Assembly: GCA_947565865.1 (NCBI GenBank)
Contig: CANOHT010000044.1
Span: 1 to 20,110, forward strand
Source: an uncultured Clostridia bacterium
GTDB taxonomy: Bacteria; Bacillota; Clostridia; Christensenellales; Aristaeellaceae
DNA length: 20,110 nucleotides
Direction of reading: 5' to 3'
A program made the translations under genes and the position numbers. Positions 1-7,574 of the stretch are shown here, one piece after another (the first letter of the stretch is position 1; each line of letters begins with the position of its first letter). Below the pieces are notes generated by a model. That model had not been told where the DNA came from. It ran no database searches and saw nothing but the letters and a program-made list of their open reading frames with translations.

Positions 1-165
1 CGGAGGGGCCGGGATTGACAGGCTCCAGGATGTCGGGCGGGACGATGGGGGGCAGTGGGATGACGGGGATCTGGCCGGGATCGGAGGGGCCGGGAGAGGC
101 AGGCCCCTCGATGTCGGGGTCGCCCACAATGGGCGGCAGAGGAATGACAGGAATCTGACCGGGAT
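1..165. repeat. Tandem in-frame repeat encoding a proline-rich motif
   Basis: Two adjacent units, 1-81 (81 bp) and 82-165 (84 bp), begin with the same CGGAGGGGCCGGGA and end with CTGRCCGGGAT. The second is one codon longer. They lie inside the LysM gene and encode 27- and 28-residue units around PVIPLPPIV. The array may continue beyond the left edge, so copy number is unknown. Confidence 0.75.
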
Positions 166-448
166 CGGTGATTCTGCCGGAGGGCTGCTGGGCCGATGCG
201 TCTGGCTGGGCAGCGTCGGAAGCGGCAGCCATAACGGCGGCGGAAGCAATGGCTTGGCTGGGCAGGCAGATTTCCGTTCCTGCGGGAAGGGTGCTGAAGT
301 TTAGCCCAGGATTCGCTGAGCGGATCATCTGATCCGGGACGCCGGTTCTTCTGGCCAGCGCGGTCAATGTATCGCCGGACTGCCAGCGGTAGTAGCTGGC
401 GCCTCGAGGACAGGCGCGCCCCACGGGATCGCGGTTCTGGTTTTCCAT
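1..448 (-). CDS. LysM-domain protein with proline-rich repeats (partial, C-terminus off the left edge)
   Basis: The frame is open from an ATG at 448 to the window edge (149 codons seen). AAAGGAGG ends 8 nt before the ATG, which fixes the start. Residues about 18-63 form one LysM domain (YYRWQSGDTLTALARRTGV, then a SANPGLN turn and LPAGTEICLP), expected to bind peptidoglycan or chitin-like glycans. An Ala-rich linker (about 65-90) is followed by two near-identical proline-rich repeats at 95-122 and 123-149 sharing DPGQIPVIPLPPIV and ending PGPS; more may lie outside the window. There is no signal peptide or transmembrane segment. Small LysM proteins of this 'CP-G' type without an export signal occur in spore-forming Clostridia and can be spore-associated, but that role is only inferred. 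It is divergent from argF. Confidence 0.8.
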   Translation of the reverse strand, partial: MENQNRDPVGRACPRGASYYRWQSGDTLTALARRTGVPDQMIRSANPGLNFSTLPAGTEICLPSQAIASAAVMAAASDAAQPDASAQQPSGRITDPGQIPVIPLPPIVGDPDIEGPASPGPSDPGQIPVIPLPPIVPPDILEPVNPGPS

Positions 449-478
449 GATGGGAGCCTCCTTTACCAGTTTTGTCGA

Positions 479-507
479 TTTACTCCGTCAGCAATCTATG
501 CTATAAT
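479..507 (+). promoter_or_regulatory. Promoter of the argF-carAB operon
   Basis: A -35-like TTTACT (479-484) is separated by 17 bp from a perfect TATAAT (502-507), preceded by TG at 499-500, so it is an extended -10. The start of transcription should be near 514, leaving a leader of about 150 nt before argF. Confidence 0.65.
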
Positions 508-518
508 GAAGGATGGGT

Positions 519-573
519 GCATGGGGCTCGAGCCTGAGGCCGAAGGTTTGCCTTCAGGAAGGGCCGGACATGC
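519..573 (+). promoter_or_regulatory. Possible structured 5' leader of argF
   Basis: The untranslated leader can fold into a three-way junction. Closing arms GCATG (519-523) and CATGC (569-573) enclose the self-complementary GGCTCGAGCC (525-534) and a longer hairpin of GGCC (538-541), GAAGG (542-546), loop TTTG, CCTTC (551-555) and GGCC (562-565). It matches no riboswitch class I recognise, has no T-run terminator after it, and could be chance folding of GC-rich DNA. It sits where arginine or pyrimidine control would be expected. Confidence 0.3.
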
Positions 574-662
574 TTACTCTCGCCGCATGGCTCCGGCGGC
601 GGGAGCTGCGTCCCATTGGACAGGAGCGGCGCGCATGCGACGGAAAGGCGGAATCAGCAATC

Positions 663-1586
663 ATGAGGCATTTGTTGAAGCTGATGGATTTATCAGCGGA
701 GGAAATCACCCAGCTGCTTGACCTGGCGGACAGGCTGAAGGCCGAGAACAAGGCGGGGGTGGCGCATCCGCTGCTCAAGGGCAAAACCCTTGGCATGATC
801 TTTGAAAAGTCATCGACCCGAACCCGCGTCAGCTTTGAGACAGGCATGGTGCAATTGGGCGGTCACGCGCTGTTCCTTTCAAGCCGTGATCTGCAAATTG
901 GCCGAGGGGAGCCTGTGGAGGATACCGCCCGTGTGCTGTCGCGCTATTTGGACGGCATTATGATCCGCACCTTCGCCCAGGAAGAGGTGGAGGCGCTGGC
1001 TCGCTACGGCTCCATCCCGATCATCAATGGCCTGACGGATCTGTGCCATCCCTGCCAGGTGTTGGCGGACTTGCAGACCGTCCGGGAGCACAAGGGCCGG
1101 CTGGCGGGGCTGAACATGTGCTACATCGGCGACGGCAACAACATGGCCAACAGCCTCATCGTGGGCTTCCTGAAGATGGGCTGCCATGTGGCTGTCGCCT
1201 GCCCGAAGGCTTATCAGCCCGACGATGGCGTTCTGGCCTTCACCCAGGATTATCCCGGCATGTTCATGATGACGGATGAGCCTCTTGAGGCCGCCCGGAA
1301 CGCCGACGTTATCTTTACCGATGTGTGGGCTTCCATGGGCCAGGAGGAGGAGAAGGCCATTCGGGAAAAGGCCTTCGCGGGCTATCAGGTCAACGCCGAA
1401 ACGCTGGCCGTCGCTCATGAGGGCTGCATGGTACAGCATTGCCTGCCGGCCCATCGGGGAGAGGAAATCACGGCGGAGGTCTTCGAGGCCCATGCCGACG
1501 AAATTTTTGATGAGGCGGAGAATCGTCTCCACGCGCAGAAGGCCGTGATGGTGACCCTGATGGCTGATCCGGAACGGAAAGCCTGA
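663..1586 (+). CDS. argF: Ornithine carbamoyltransferase
   Basis: The product is cytoplasmic and makes citrulline from ornithine and carbamoyl phosphate in arginine biosynthesis. The 307 residues match the usual family length. The carbamoyl phosphate loop SSTRTR is at 50-55, HPCQ at 129-132, DVWASMG at 220-226 and the ornithine-side HCLPAHRGEEI from 259, followed by ENRLHAQKA; all canonical positions are intact. The frame is open upstream to 513, but ATG 663 is chosen because residue 2 onward matches family N-termini and a purine-rich AAAGGCGGA lies just upstream. It is the first gene of an operon with carA (31-nt gap). The biosynthetic rather than catabolic role is inferred from linkage to carbamoyl phosphate synthetase. 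Confidence 0.95.
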   Translation: MRHLLKLMDLSAEEITQLLDLADRLKAENKAGVAHPLLKGKTLGMIFEKSSTRTRVSFETGMVQLGGHALFLSSRDLQIGRGEPVEDTARVLSRYLDGIMIRTFAQEEVEALARYGSIPIINGLTDLCHPCQVLADLQTVREHKGRLAGLNMCYIGDGNNMANSLIVGFLKMGCHVAVACPKAYQPDDGVLAFTQDYPGMFMMTDEPLEAARNADVIFTDVWASMGQEEEKAIREKAFAGYQVNAETLAVAHEGCMVQHCLPAHRGEEITAEVFEAHADEIFDEAENRLHAQKAVMVTLMADPERKA

Positions 1587-1617
1587 TACCGCATCGACAC
1601 AGACAGGAGCGAGAAAC

Positions 1618-2706
1618 ATGAGCAAAAAGGGCTATCTGCTGCTGGCCAACGGCCAGCTGTTTGAGGGAAGGCTGAGAGGCGCGGAAAAGTCGGTGATGGC
1701 GGAGCTGGTGTTCAACACGGCGATGACTGGCTACATGGAAACCCTCACCGATCCCAGCTACGCGGGCCAGATTGTGATTCAGACCTTTCCGGCCATTGGC
1801 AACTACGGTGTGATTCCCCCGGATTTTGAGTCCGACGCGCCCCGGCTGTCCGGCTACATCGTCAGGGAGCTTTGCGACGAGCCCAACAATTTCCGCTGCG
1901 TCGGCAAACTGAACGACTTCCTGGTGGAGCGCGGCATCCCCTGCCTGACGGGCGTGGACACCCGGGCGCTGACCCGCATCCTCCGCAGCGAGGGCGTGAT
2001 GAACGCCGCCATCCTCACGGAGAAACCGGAAAACCTCGACGAGGTGACGGCTCAGCTGAAGGCGCTGGCCTTCCATCCCTCCGTTCAGGCGGCCACCTGC
2101 AAGGAAGTGCTGCCCGCCAAGGGGCAGGGCCGCTACCATGTGGTGCTGTGGGATTTCGGCGCCAAGGCCAATATTGAGCGGGAGCTGGAAAAGCGCGGCT
2201 GCGCCGTCACCTGCGTTCCCGCGGATACCACCTGCGAGGAGATTCTCAGCCTGAACCCGGACGGCGTGATGATTTCCAACGGCCCTGGCGATCCCCAGGA
2301 CAACGTAGCTGCCATCAGCGAGCTGCAGGCCCTGTGCCGCCATGGGATTCCGCTCTTCGGCATCTGCCTGGGCCATCAGCTGATGGCGCTGAGCCAGGGC
2401 GGCGCGACGGTCAAGCTGAAATACGGCCATCGCGGCGGCAATCAGCCTGCCAAGGACGTGAAAACCGGCCTGAGCTATATGACCAGCCAGAACCACGGCT
2501 TCGCGGTGGATCTGGACAGCCTGCCGGAAAACGCCTCGCTGCGTTTCATCAACGGCAACGACGGCACCTGCGAGGGCATCGACTATGTGGACATGCCAGC
2601 CTTTTCCGTGCAGTTCCATCCCGAAGCCTGCGGCGGGCCGCTGGATACCCGCTTCCTCTTCGACCGTTTCATTGCTTTGATGGGAGGTAACAAAGGATGC
2701 CGCTGA
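1618..2706 (+). CDS. carA: Carbamoyl-phosphate synthase, small (glutaminase) subunit
   Basis: This 362-residue subunit hydrolyses glutamine and channels ammonia to CarB. The N-terminal CPSase_sm domain spans about 1-145 (NTAMTGYMETLTDPSY at 33-48). The class I glutamine amidotransferase domain spans about 173-355, with nucleophile Cys250 in GICLGHQ and the His334/Glu336 pair in FHPEACGGP; NHG at 292-294 is also typical. AGGAG at 1605-1609 lies 8 nt before the ATG. The stop overlaps the start of carB by 10 nt, so the two are probably translationally coupled. The pairing with argF suggests an arginine-linked enzyme, although the same product feeds pyrimidine synthesis. Confidence 0.96.
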   Translation: MSKKGYLLLANGQLFEGRLRGAEKSVMAELVFNTAMTGYMETLTDPSYAGQIVIQTFPAIGNYGVIPPDFESDAPRLSGYIVRELCDEPNNFRCVGKLNDFLVERGIPCLTGVDTRALTRILRSEGVMNAAILTEKPENLDEVTAQLKALAFHPSVQAATCKEVLPAKGQGRYHVVLWDFGAKANIERELEKRGCAVTCVPADTTCEEILSLNPDGVMISNGPGDPQDNVAAISELQALCRHGIPLFGICLGHQLMALSQGGATVKLKYGHRGGNQPAKDVKTGLSYMTSQNHGFAVDLDSLPENASLRFINGNDGTCEGIDYVDMPAFSVQFHPEACGGPLDTRFLFDRFIALMGGNKGCR

Positions 2707-5700
2707 ATCCCGAATTGCGCAAGGTCATGATTATTGGCTCCGGCCCGATCGTTATCGGTCAGGCCGCGGAATTTGACTACGCCGGCTCTCAGGCCTGCCG
2801 TGCGCTGAAGGACGCCGGCCTGGAGGTGGTGCTGGTCAACCCCAATCCCGCGACCATCATGACCGACCATACCTCCGCCGATCATATTTATATCGAGCCC
2901 CTGTCCCTGGAGGTGCTGCGCCGCATCATCATCAAGGAGAAGCCGGATTCGCTGCTTTCCACCCTGGGCGGCCAGAGCGGTCTGACCCTGTCCATGCAGC
3001 TGGCCAAGGAAGGCTTCCTGGAGCAGCACGGTGTGAAGCTCCTGGGCGCCAAGTGCGAGACCATCGAAAAGGCGGAGGATCGCCAGCAGTTCAAGGATAC
3101 CATGCAGGCCATTCACCAGCCTTGTATTCCCTCCGAGGTGGTGGAAACGGTGGAGGCCGCTCTGGACTTCGCCAGAACCATCGGCTATCCCGTCATCGTC
3201 CGTCCCGCCTATACGCTGGGCGGCACCGGCGGCGGTATCTGCCAGGACGAGAAGGAGCTGGAGGAGATCGCGGCCAATGGCCTTCGCCTTTCGCCCATCA
3301 CCCAGATTCTGGTGGAAAAGTGCGTTTCCGGCTGGAAGGAGATTGAGTTCGAGGTTATCCGGGACAAGAAGGGCAACACCATTGCCGTGTGCTCCATGGA
3401 GAACATCGACCCCGTGGGCGTGCATACCGGCGATTCCATCGTGGTGGCTCCCGCGCTGACCCTGGCGGATCGGGAGTATCAGATGCTTCGCCGCGCGGCG
3501 CTGGACATTGTGAATGCCTTGGAGGTGGAAGGCGGCTGCAACTGCCAGTTCGCCCTGCACCCGGATTCCTTCGAGTACGCTGTCATCGAGGTCAATCCCC
3601 GCGTGAGCCGTTCCTCGGCGCTGGCCTCCAAGGCCACGGGCTATCCCATTGCCAAGTGCGCTGCGCAGATCGCCATTGGCTTCACCCTGGACGAGATGCA
3701 GAATGCCGTTACCGGCAAAACCTGCGCCTGCTTTGAGCCCTCGGTGGACTATATCGTGGCCAAGGTGCCCAAGTGGCCCTTTGACAAGTTTGTGTACGGC
3801 AAGCGTACCCTGGGCACCCAGATGAAGGCCACGGGCGAGGTGATGTCCATCGGCGTCAGCGTGGAGCAGGCGCTGATGAAGGCGGTGCGCGGCGCGGAAA
3901 TCGGCTGCGACACCCTGCGGATGAAGGCCATGGCCGAGCTGGGCGACGAGGAGCTGCTGGCCCTTATCGGCAAATGCACCGATCAGCGGATGTTCGCGGT
4001 ATATGAGGCCATCGGCCGGGGCATCACCCTCGAAAAACTCCATGAGATCACCATGATCGACATGTTCTTCCTCAACAAGTTCAAGAACCTGCTGGACATG
4101 GAGAACCGCCTGAAGGCCGGCGGCGTGGACGAGGAAACCTACCTGGCCGCCAAGCGCATGGGCTATCCCGACCAGGCCATCGAGCGCCTGTCCGGCGCGA
4201 AGGTGCCTTGCCACCGCGATCCCGTTTACAAGATGGTGGATACCTGCGCCGCGGAGTTCCCGGCCGAGACCCCCTATTTCTATGCCACCTATGACGATGA
4301 AAACGAGGCGGCGGAATTCCTGGCGGAGCGCCCCAAGAAGCCCTGCGTGGTGGTGCTGGGCTCCGGTCCCATCCGCATCGGTCAGGGCATTGAGTTCGAC
4401 TATGCCTCCGTGCACTGCGTTTGGATGCTCAAGCAGGCGGGCTACGACGTGGTGATGATTAACAACAACCCCGAGACCGTTTCCACGGACTTTGATACGG
4501 CGGATCGCCTGTACTTCGAACCCCTGACGCCGGAGGACGTGCTGGGCGTCATCGCCACCGAGCAGCCGGTGGGCGTGGTGGCGGCCTTCGGCGGACAGAC
4601 GGCCATCAAGCTGACGCGGGCCCTGGAAAGCGCCGGTGTGCGCATCCTGGGCACCTCCGCCGATATGATCGACGCCGCCGAGGATCGCGAGCGCTTCGAC
4701 GCGGCCATGGAAAAGTACGGCATCAAGCGGCCCCAGGGCTCCACCGTGATGACCACGGAGGAGGCTCTCGCGGCGGCCAACGCCCTGGGCTATCCCGTGC
4801 TGGTGCGCCCCTCCTATGTGCTGGGCGGCCAGAACATGATTATTGCCTATCAAGACAGCGACATCGTCGAGTACATGAAAATCATCCTGTCCCAGGGCAT
4901 CGAAAACCCCATCCTGATCGACCAGTACCTCAAGGGCATTGAGGCGGAGGCCGACGCCATTTGTGACGGCGAGGATGTGCTGATCCCCGGCATCATGGAG
5001 CATGTGGAAAGCTCCGGCGTCCACAGCGGCGATTCCATTGCCGTCTACCCCGCCTGGAACCTCACCGGTGCCATGACCCAGCGTCTGATCGAAGTTACCC
5101 GCCAGATCGCCCTTGAATTGGGTACGGTAGGCCTCATCAATATCCAGTACATCGTATACCACAACGAGGTCTACGTCATCGAGGCCAATCCCCGGGCCAG
5201 CCGCACGGTGCCTTATATCAGCAAGGTGACGGGCGTGCCCATGGTGGATCTGGCGGTGCGGGCCATGCTGGGCGAGAAAATCCGCGATATGGGCTACGGA
5301 ACGGGCCTGTATCGGCAGAGCCCGTACTTCGCTGTGAAGGTGCCCTGCTTCTCCTTTGAGAAGCTGGCCGACGTGGATACCCACCTGGGCCCGGAAATGA
5401 AGTCCACCGGCGAGGTGCTGGGTCTGGGTTCCAATCTCCAGGAGGCCATTTACAAGGGCCTGGTGGCCGCCGGGTACAAGATGAGCCATCAGGGCGGGCT
5501 GCTGGTGTCCGTGCGGGACAAGGACAAGGCGGAGGCTGCCGACGTTGCCCGCAAGTTCGCCCAGCTGGGCTTCAACCTCTTCGCGACCCCCGGCACGGCC
5601 AAGGCACTGCTGGAGCATGGCCTTTACGCAGCCACGGTGCGCCACAATGCCATGGAGCGGATGCTGGAAATGAATCAGGTGCAGTATGTGATCTCCACCT

Positions 5701-6722
5701 CTGTCAAGGGCCGCAGCCCGCTGCTGGAGTCCGTGCGGATGCGCCGCAAGGCCGTGGAGCGCGGCATTCCGTTGTTCACCAGCTTGGATACCGCCAACGC
5801 CCTGGTGGATGCCCTGACCAGCCGCTACACCCTGCAAAATGTGGAGCTGGTGGACATCAACAACATGCGCGCCGAGCGCACCAAGCTGCGCTTTGTGAAA
5901 ATGCGCGGCACCGGCAATGACTACCTGTACTTTGACTGCTTTGACCAGACGGTGGAAAGCCCCAAGTCCTTGGCGGTGCGCCTGTCCAACCGCCGCACGG
6001 GGGTGGGCTCCGACGGTATTGTGCTCATCCTGCCCAGCGAGCGGGCGGACGCCAAGATGCGCATGTTCAACGCCGACGGCAGCGAGGGCTATGTATCCGG
6101 CAACGCCATCCGCTGCGTGGCCAAATATCTCTATGAATCCGGGCGGGTGCGCAAGGATGCCATGAGCCTGGAAACGGGCAGCGGCGTCAAGAGCGCCCAG
6201 CTGTTCATCCGGGAGGACATCGTGTTCTCCGTGCTGGTGGATATGGGCTGTCCCTCCTTCCGCCCGGCGGAAATCCCGGTGAAGCTGGACGGCGACCGGG
6301 TGATGGAGCGCAAGGTCTTCCTGGCGGGGGAGGAGCGCGTCATCAGCTGCGTGAGCATGGGCAATCCCCATGTGGTCATGTTTGTGGAGGACGTGGATCG
6401 CATCCTCATGGAGCAGGTGGGCCCGCAGATTGAGCAGGCCAGCATCTTCCCCCAGCGGGTGAACGTCTCCTTCGCCCAGGTGATTGACCGCAACAGCATC
6501 AAAATGCGCGTGTGGGAGCGGGGCATCGGTGAGACCGCCGCCTGCGGTACCGGCGCCTGCGCGGTGGCGGTGGCCGCCGTGGAAACCGGCCTGTGCGGCC
6601 GCGACGCGGACATCGACCTGCGCCTGCCCGGCGGCATCCTGGTGGTGCGCTATGAGCAGGACGGCCGCGTGTGGCTCACCGGCGACGCGGTGACGGACTT
6701 CGAAGGTACGATTCAGATTTAA
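2697..6722 (+). CDS. carB-dapF: Fused carbamoyl-phosphate synthase large subunit / diaminopimelate epimerase
   Basis: One uninterrupted 1341-codon frame encodes two enzymes. Residues 1 to about 1056 are a complete CarB: a first ATP-grasp unit (GGTGGG at 175-180) for carboxy-phosphate formation, an oligomerisation region, a second ATP-grasp unit (LGGQNM, 709-714) for carbamate phosphorylation, and a C-terminal MGS-like allosteric domain from about 935 (ATPGTA at 963-968). Residues about 1057-1341 are a full-length DapF, listed separately. There is almost no linker between VELVDINN and MRAERTKLRFVKM. GGGAGG at 2682-2687 lies 9 nt before the ATG, and the gene overlaps carA by 10 nt. No convincing RBS precedes the Met at the junction (GGAG lies about 18 nt away), so a separate DapF by internal initiation looks unlikely. 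The fusion is seen directly; whether the protein is processed is unknown. Confidence 0.93.
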   Translation: MPLNPELRKVMIIGSGPIVIGQAAEFDYAGSQACRALKDAGLEVVLVNPNPATIMTDHTSADHIYIEPLSLEVLRRIIIKEKPDSLLSTLGGQSGLTLSMQLAKEGFLEQHGVKLLGAKCETIEKAEDRQQFKDTMQAIHQPCIPSEVVETVEAALDFARTIGYPVIVRPAYTLGGTGGGICQDEKELEEIAANGLRLSPITQILVEKCVSGWKEIEFEVIRDKKGNTIAVCSMENIDPVGVHTGDSIVVAPALTLADREYQMLRRAALDIVNALEVEGGCNCQFALHPDSFEYAVIEVNPRVSRSSALASKATGYPIAKCAAQIAIGFTLDEMQNAVTGKTCACFEPSVDYIVAKVPKWPFDKFVYGKRTLGTQMKATGEVMSIGVSVEQALMKAVRGAEIGCDTLRMKAMAELGDEELLALIGKCTDQRMFAVYEAIGRGITLEKLHEITMIDMFFLNKFKNLLDMENRLKAGGVDEETYLAAKRMGYPDQAIERLSGAKVPCHRDPVYKMVDTCAAEFPAETPYFYATYDDENEAAEFLAERPKKPCVVVLGSGPIRIGQGIEFDYASVHCVWMLKQAGYDVVMINNNPETVSTDFDTADRLYFEPLTPEDVLGVIATEQPVGVVAAFGGQTAIKLTRALESAGVRILGTSADMIDAAEDRERFDAAMEKYGIKRPQGSTVMTTEEALAAANALGYPVLVRPSYVLGGQNMIIAYQDSDIVEYMKIILSQGIENPILIDQYLKGIEAEADAICDGEDVLIPGIMEHVESSGVHSGDSIAVYPAWNLTGAMTQRLIEVTRQIALELGTVGLINIQYIVYHNEVYVIEANPRASRTVPYISKVTGVPMVDLAVRAMLGEKIRDMGYGTGLYRQSPYFAVKVPCFSFEKLADVDTHLGPEMKSTGEVLGLGSNLQEAIYKGLVAAGYKMSHQGGLLVSVRDKDKAEAADVARKFAQLGFNLFATPGTAKALLEHGLYAATVRHNAMERMLEMNQVQYVISTSVKGRSPLLESVRMRRKAVERGIPLFTSLDTANALVDALTSRYTLQNVELVDINNMRAERTKLRFVKMRGTGNDYLYFDCFDQTVESPKSLAVRLSNRRTGVGSDGIVLILPSERADAKMRMFNADGSEGYVSGNAIRCVAKYLYESGRVRKDAMSLETGSGVKSAQLFIREDIVFSVLVDMGCPSFRPAEIPVKLDGDRVMERKVFLAGEERVISCVSMGNPHVVMFVEDVDRILMEQVGPQIEQASIFPQRVNVSFAQVIDRNSIKMRVWERGIGETAACGTGACAVAVAAVETGLCGRDADIDLRLPGGILVVRYEQDGRVWLTGDAVTDFEGTIQI
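5865..6722 (+). other. dapF: DapF (diaminopimelate epimerase) domain of the CarB fusion, catalytic Cys replaced by Ser
   Basis: This 285-residue half corresponds to the whole enzyme that interconverts LL- and meso-diaminopimelate for lysine and peptidoglycan. Conserved elements are present: RGTGNDY (local 15-20), NADGSEG (69-75), GNPHVV (167-172), QRVNVSFA (197-204), WERGIGET (217-224) and the second active-site Cys227 in ACGTGAC (fusion residue 1283). The first catalytic cysteine, normally in MCGNG/MCGNAIRC, is a serine here: local Ser78, fusion Ser1134, codon TCC at 6096-6098, in GYVSGNAIRC. Loss of one thiol of the two-base pair should strongly lower normal epimerisation. One base (TGC to TCC) separates it from the usual state, so a sequence error is possible. 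Confidence 0.85.
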
Positions 6723-6787
6723 AGCGGGCCAAAGGCGCTGCCTTGAATCATTGACTCTTTCCCCATCCGTTCAAAAGCATATGAAAT

Positions 6788-6826
6788 GGCGTGGAAGCCT
6801 GCCTGATGGGTAGCTTCCACGCCTTT
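6788..6826 (+). terminator. Terminator hairpin after carB-dapF
   Basis: Perfect 11-bp arms GGCGTGGAAGC (6788-6798) and GCTTCCACGCC (6813-6823) enclose a 14-nt loop and are followed by TTTGCT. It lies 65 nt after the stop codon. The T-run is short, so termination may be partial, but the stem is very stable and no other function is apparent. Confidence 0.6.
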
Positions 6827-6857
6827 GCTATGATGACAATGGTTTTCACGCAAACCG

Positions 6858-7165
6858 TTATAAAATATTTTGGAACAATTCCAGGAAAAGCTCCTGCTGC
6901 TTTTCCGTCAAAGAGGCCCAGCGATCCAGGAGCTCTTTTTGCTCGGAAGTAGGGCTTATCACATCATCAATTTCAGTAAGAAATTGGGACAAAGAGATTC
7001 ATACCCTTGGTGTGCTTTATCACAAATTGAATTGTCGGCGTGCGATTTTTCCGATATCATGTTGAAATGGTCGACTGTGACAGGTTTGAGAGAACGGCCA
7101 ATTCATATTCATACCAGTTGCGCTCCAAGCGAAGCCAAACGGCATTTTTCGCGTCTATGCTATGA
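6858..7165 (-). pseudogene. Decayed XRE-family regulator (tandem paralogue of the next gene)
   Basis: Reading the minus strand gives clear homology to the intact regulator at 7183-7524. The N-terminal part reads LRLERNWYEYELA and later LSQSTIST, then an in-frame TGA (7057-7059) where the intact copy has Trp, then YRKNRTPTIQF. Two single-base deletions shift the frame around the next helix (DKVCHGFG in the intact copy). The C-terminus is readable again as ISLSQFLTEIDDVISPTSEQKELLDRW and runs to a TAA at 6858-6860. The usual first codons are missing or altered. The region is AT-richer than the flanking operons. One nonsense change, two frameshifts and a lost start make function very unlikely. 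Confidence 0.8.
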
Positions 7166-7182
7166 CGGGAAAAGCAAACAGA

Positions 7183-7524
7183 TCATAGATTTTGAATGAC
7201 AGCTTGTCTAGTGTGCATGCTTTTGAGCAGATCCAGGATGATTTGTTGCTGCTGCTGATTCAGCGCAGACCAATGATCCAGCATCTCTTTTTGCTCTGAA
7301 GTGAGCGATATAGCTTCCTCTCCTTCAGCGAAAAATTGAGATAATGTAATCCCAAATCCATGGCATACCTTATCCAACGTTAGGATCGTAGGCATTTGCT
7401 TTTTTCGATACCAAGTGGAAATTGTCGACTGGGATATTCCAGCATGTTTGGATAAATCATATTCGGACCAGTTTCGTTCCATACGAAGCCTTATAATCTC
7501 ATCAAGCACGTTTTTCATCATCAT
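7183..7524 (-). CDS. Small XRE-family helix-turn-helix regulator
   Basis: The product (up to 113 residues) is a probable DNA-binding repressor. An XRE-type helix-turn-helix covers about residues 5-65 (RNWSEYDLSKHAGISQSTISTWYRKKQMP, then LDKVCHGFGITLSQFF). The C-terminal tail (SEQKEMLDHWSALNQQQQQIILDLL) is a short helical extension typical of small clostridial XRE proteins. The start is uncertain among three consecutive ATG codons (7524, 7521, 7518); AAGGCGG upstream favours the second or third. A perfect palindrome lies 16 bp before the first ATG, suggesting autorepression. The gene is monocistronic and AT-rich compared with neighbours, suggesting acquisition. Its target beyond itself is unknown. 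Confidence 0.82.
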   Translation of the reverse strand: MMMKNVLDEIIRLRMERNWSEYDLSKHAGISQSTISTWYRKKQMPTILTLDKVCHGFGITLSQFFAEGEEAISLTSEQKEMLDHWSALNQQQQQIILDLLKSMHTRQAVIQNL

Positions 7525-7540
7525 ACCCGCCTTATCTTAC

Positions 7541-7554
7541 TTCGTTATAACGAA
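7541..7554. promoter_or_regulatory. Palindromic operator upstream of the small XRE gene
   Basis: TTCGTTATAACGAA is a perfect 14-bp palindrome. It lies between the XRE start codons and a TATAAT on the minus strand (plus-strand ATTATA, 7556-7561), so it would cover the transcription start. The -35 region for that box is poor. This arrangement fits repression by the adjacent HTH protein; binding is inferred. Confidence 0.5.
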
Positions 7555-7574
7555 AATTATACTTCGACATAGAA

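Noticed and set aside
519..662. Known riboswitch (for example guanidine-I) or T-box in the argF leader
   Set aside because: The conserved core sequences of these classes, such as the T-box TGGNACCGCG-type element, were not seen.
506..721. Upstream ORF of 71 codons overlapping the start of argF
   Set aside because: Its ATG overlaps the -10 box and would precede the expected transcription start; composition is not protein-like.
5843..5867. Internal translation start for a free DapF at ATG 5865
   Set aside because: The nearest GGAG is about 18 nt away, too far for efficient initiation. Not excluded, but not supported.
2583..6371. A 1262-codon open frame on the minus strand opposite carB-dapF
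   Set aside because: It is antisense to a clearly conserved enzyme, is dominated by His, Gly, Ala and Leu as expected from a mirrored GC-rich gene, and resembles no protein family.
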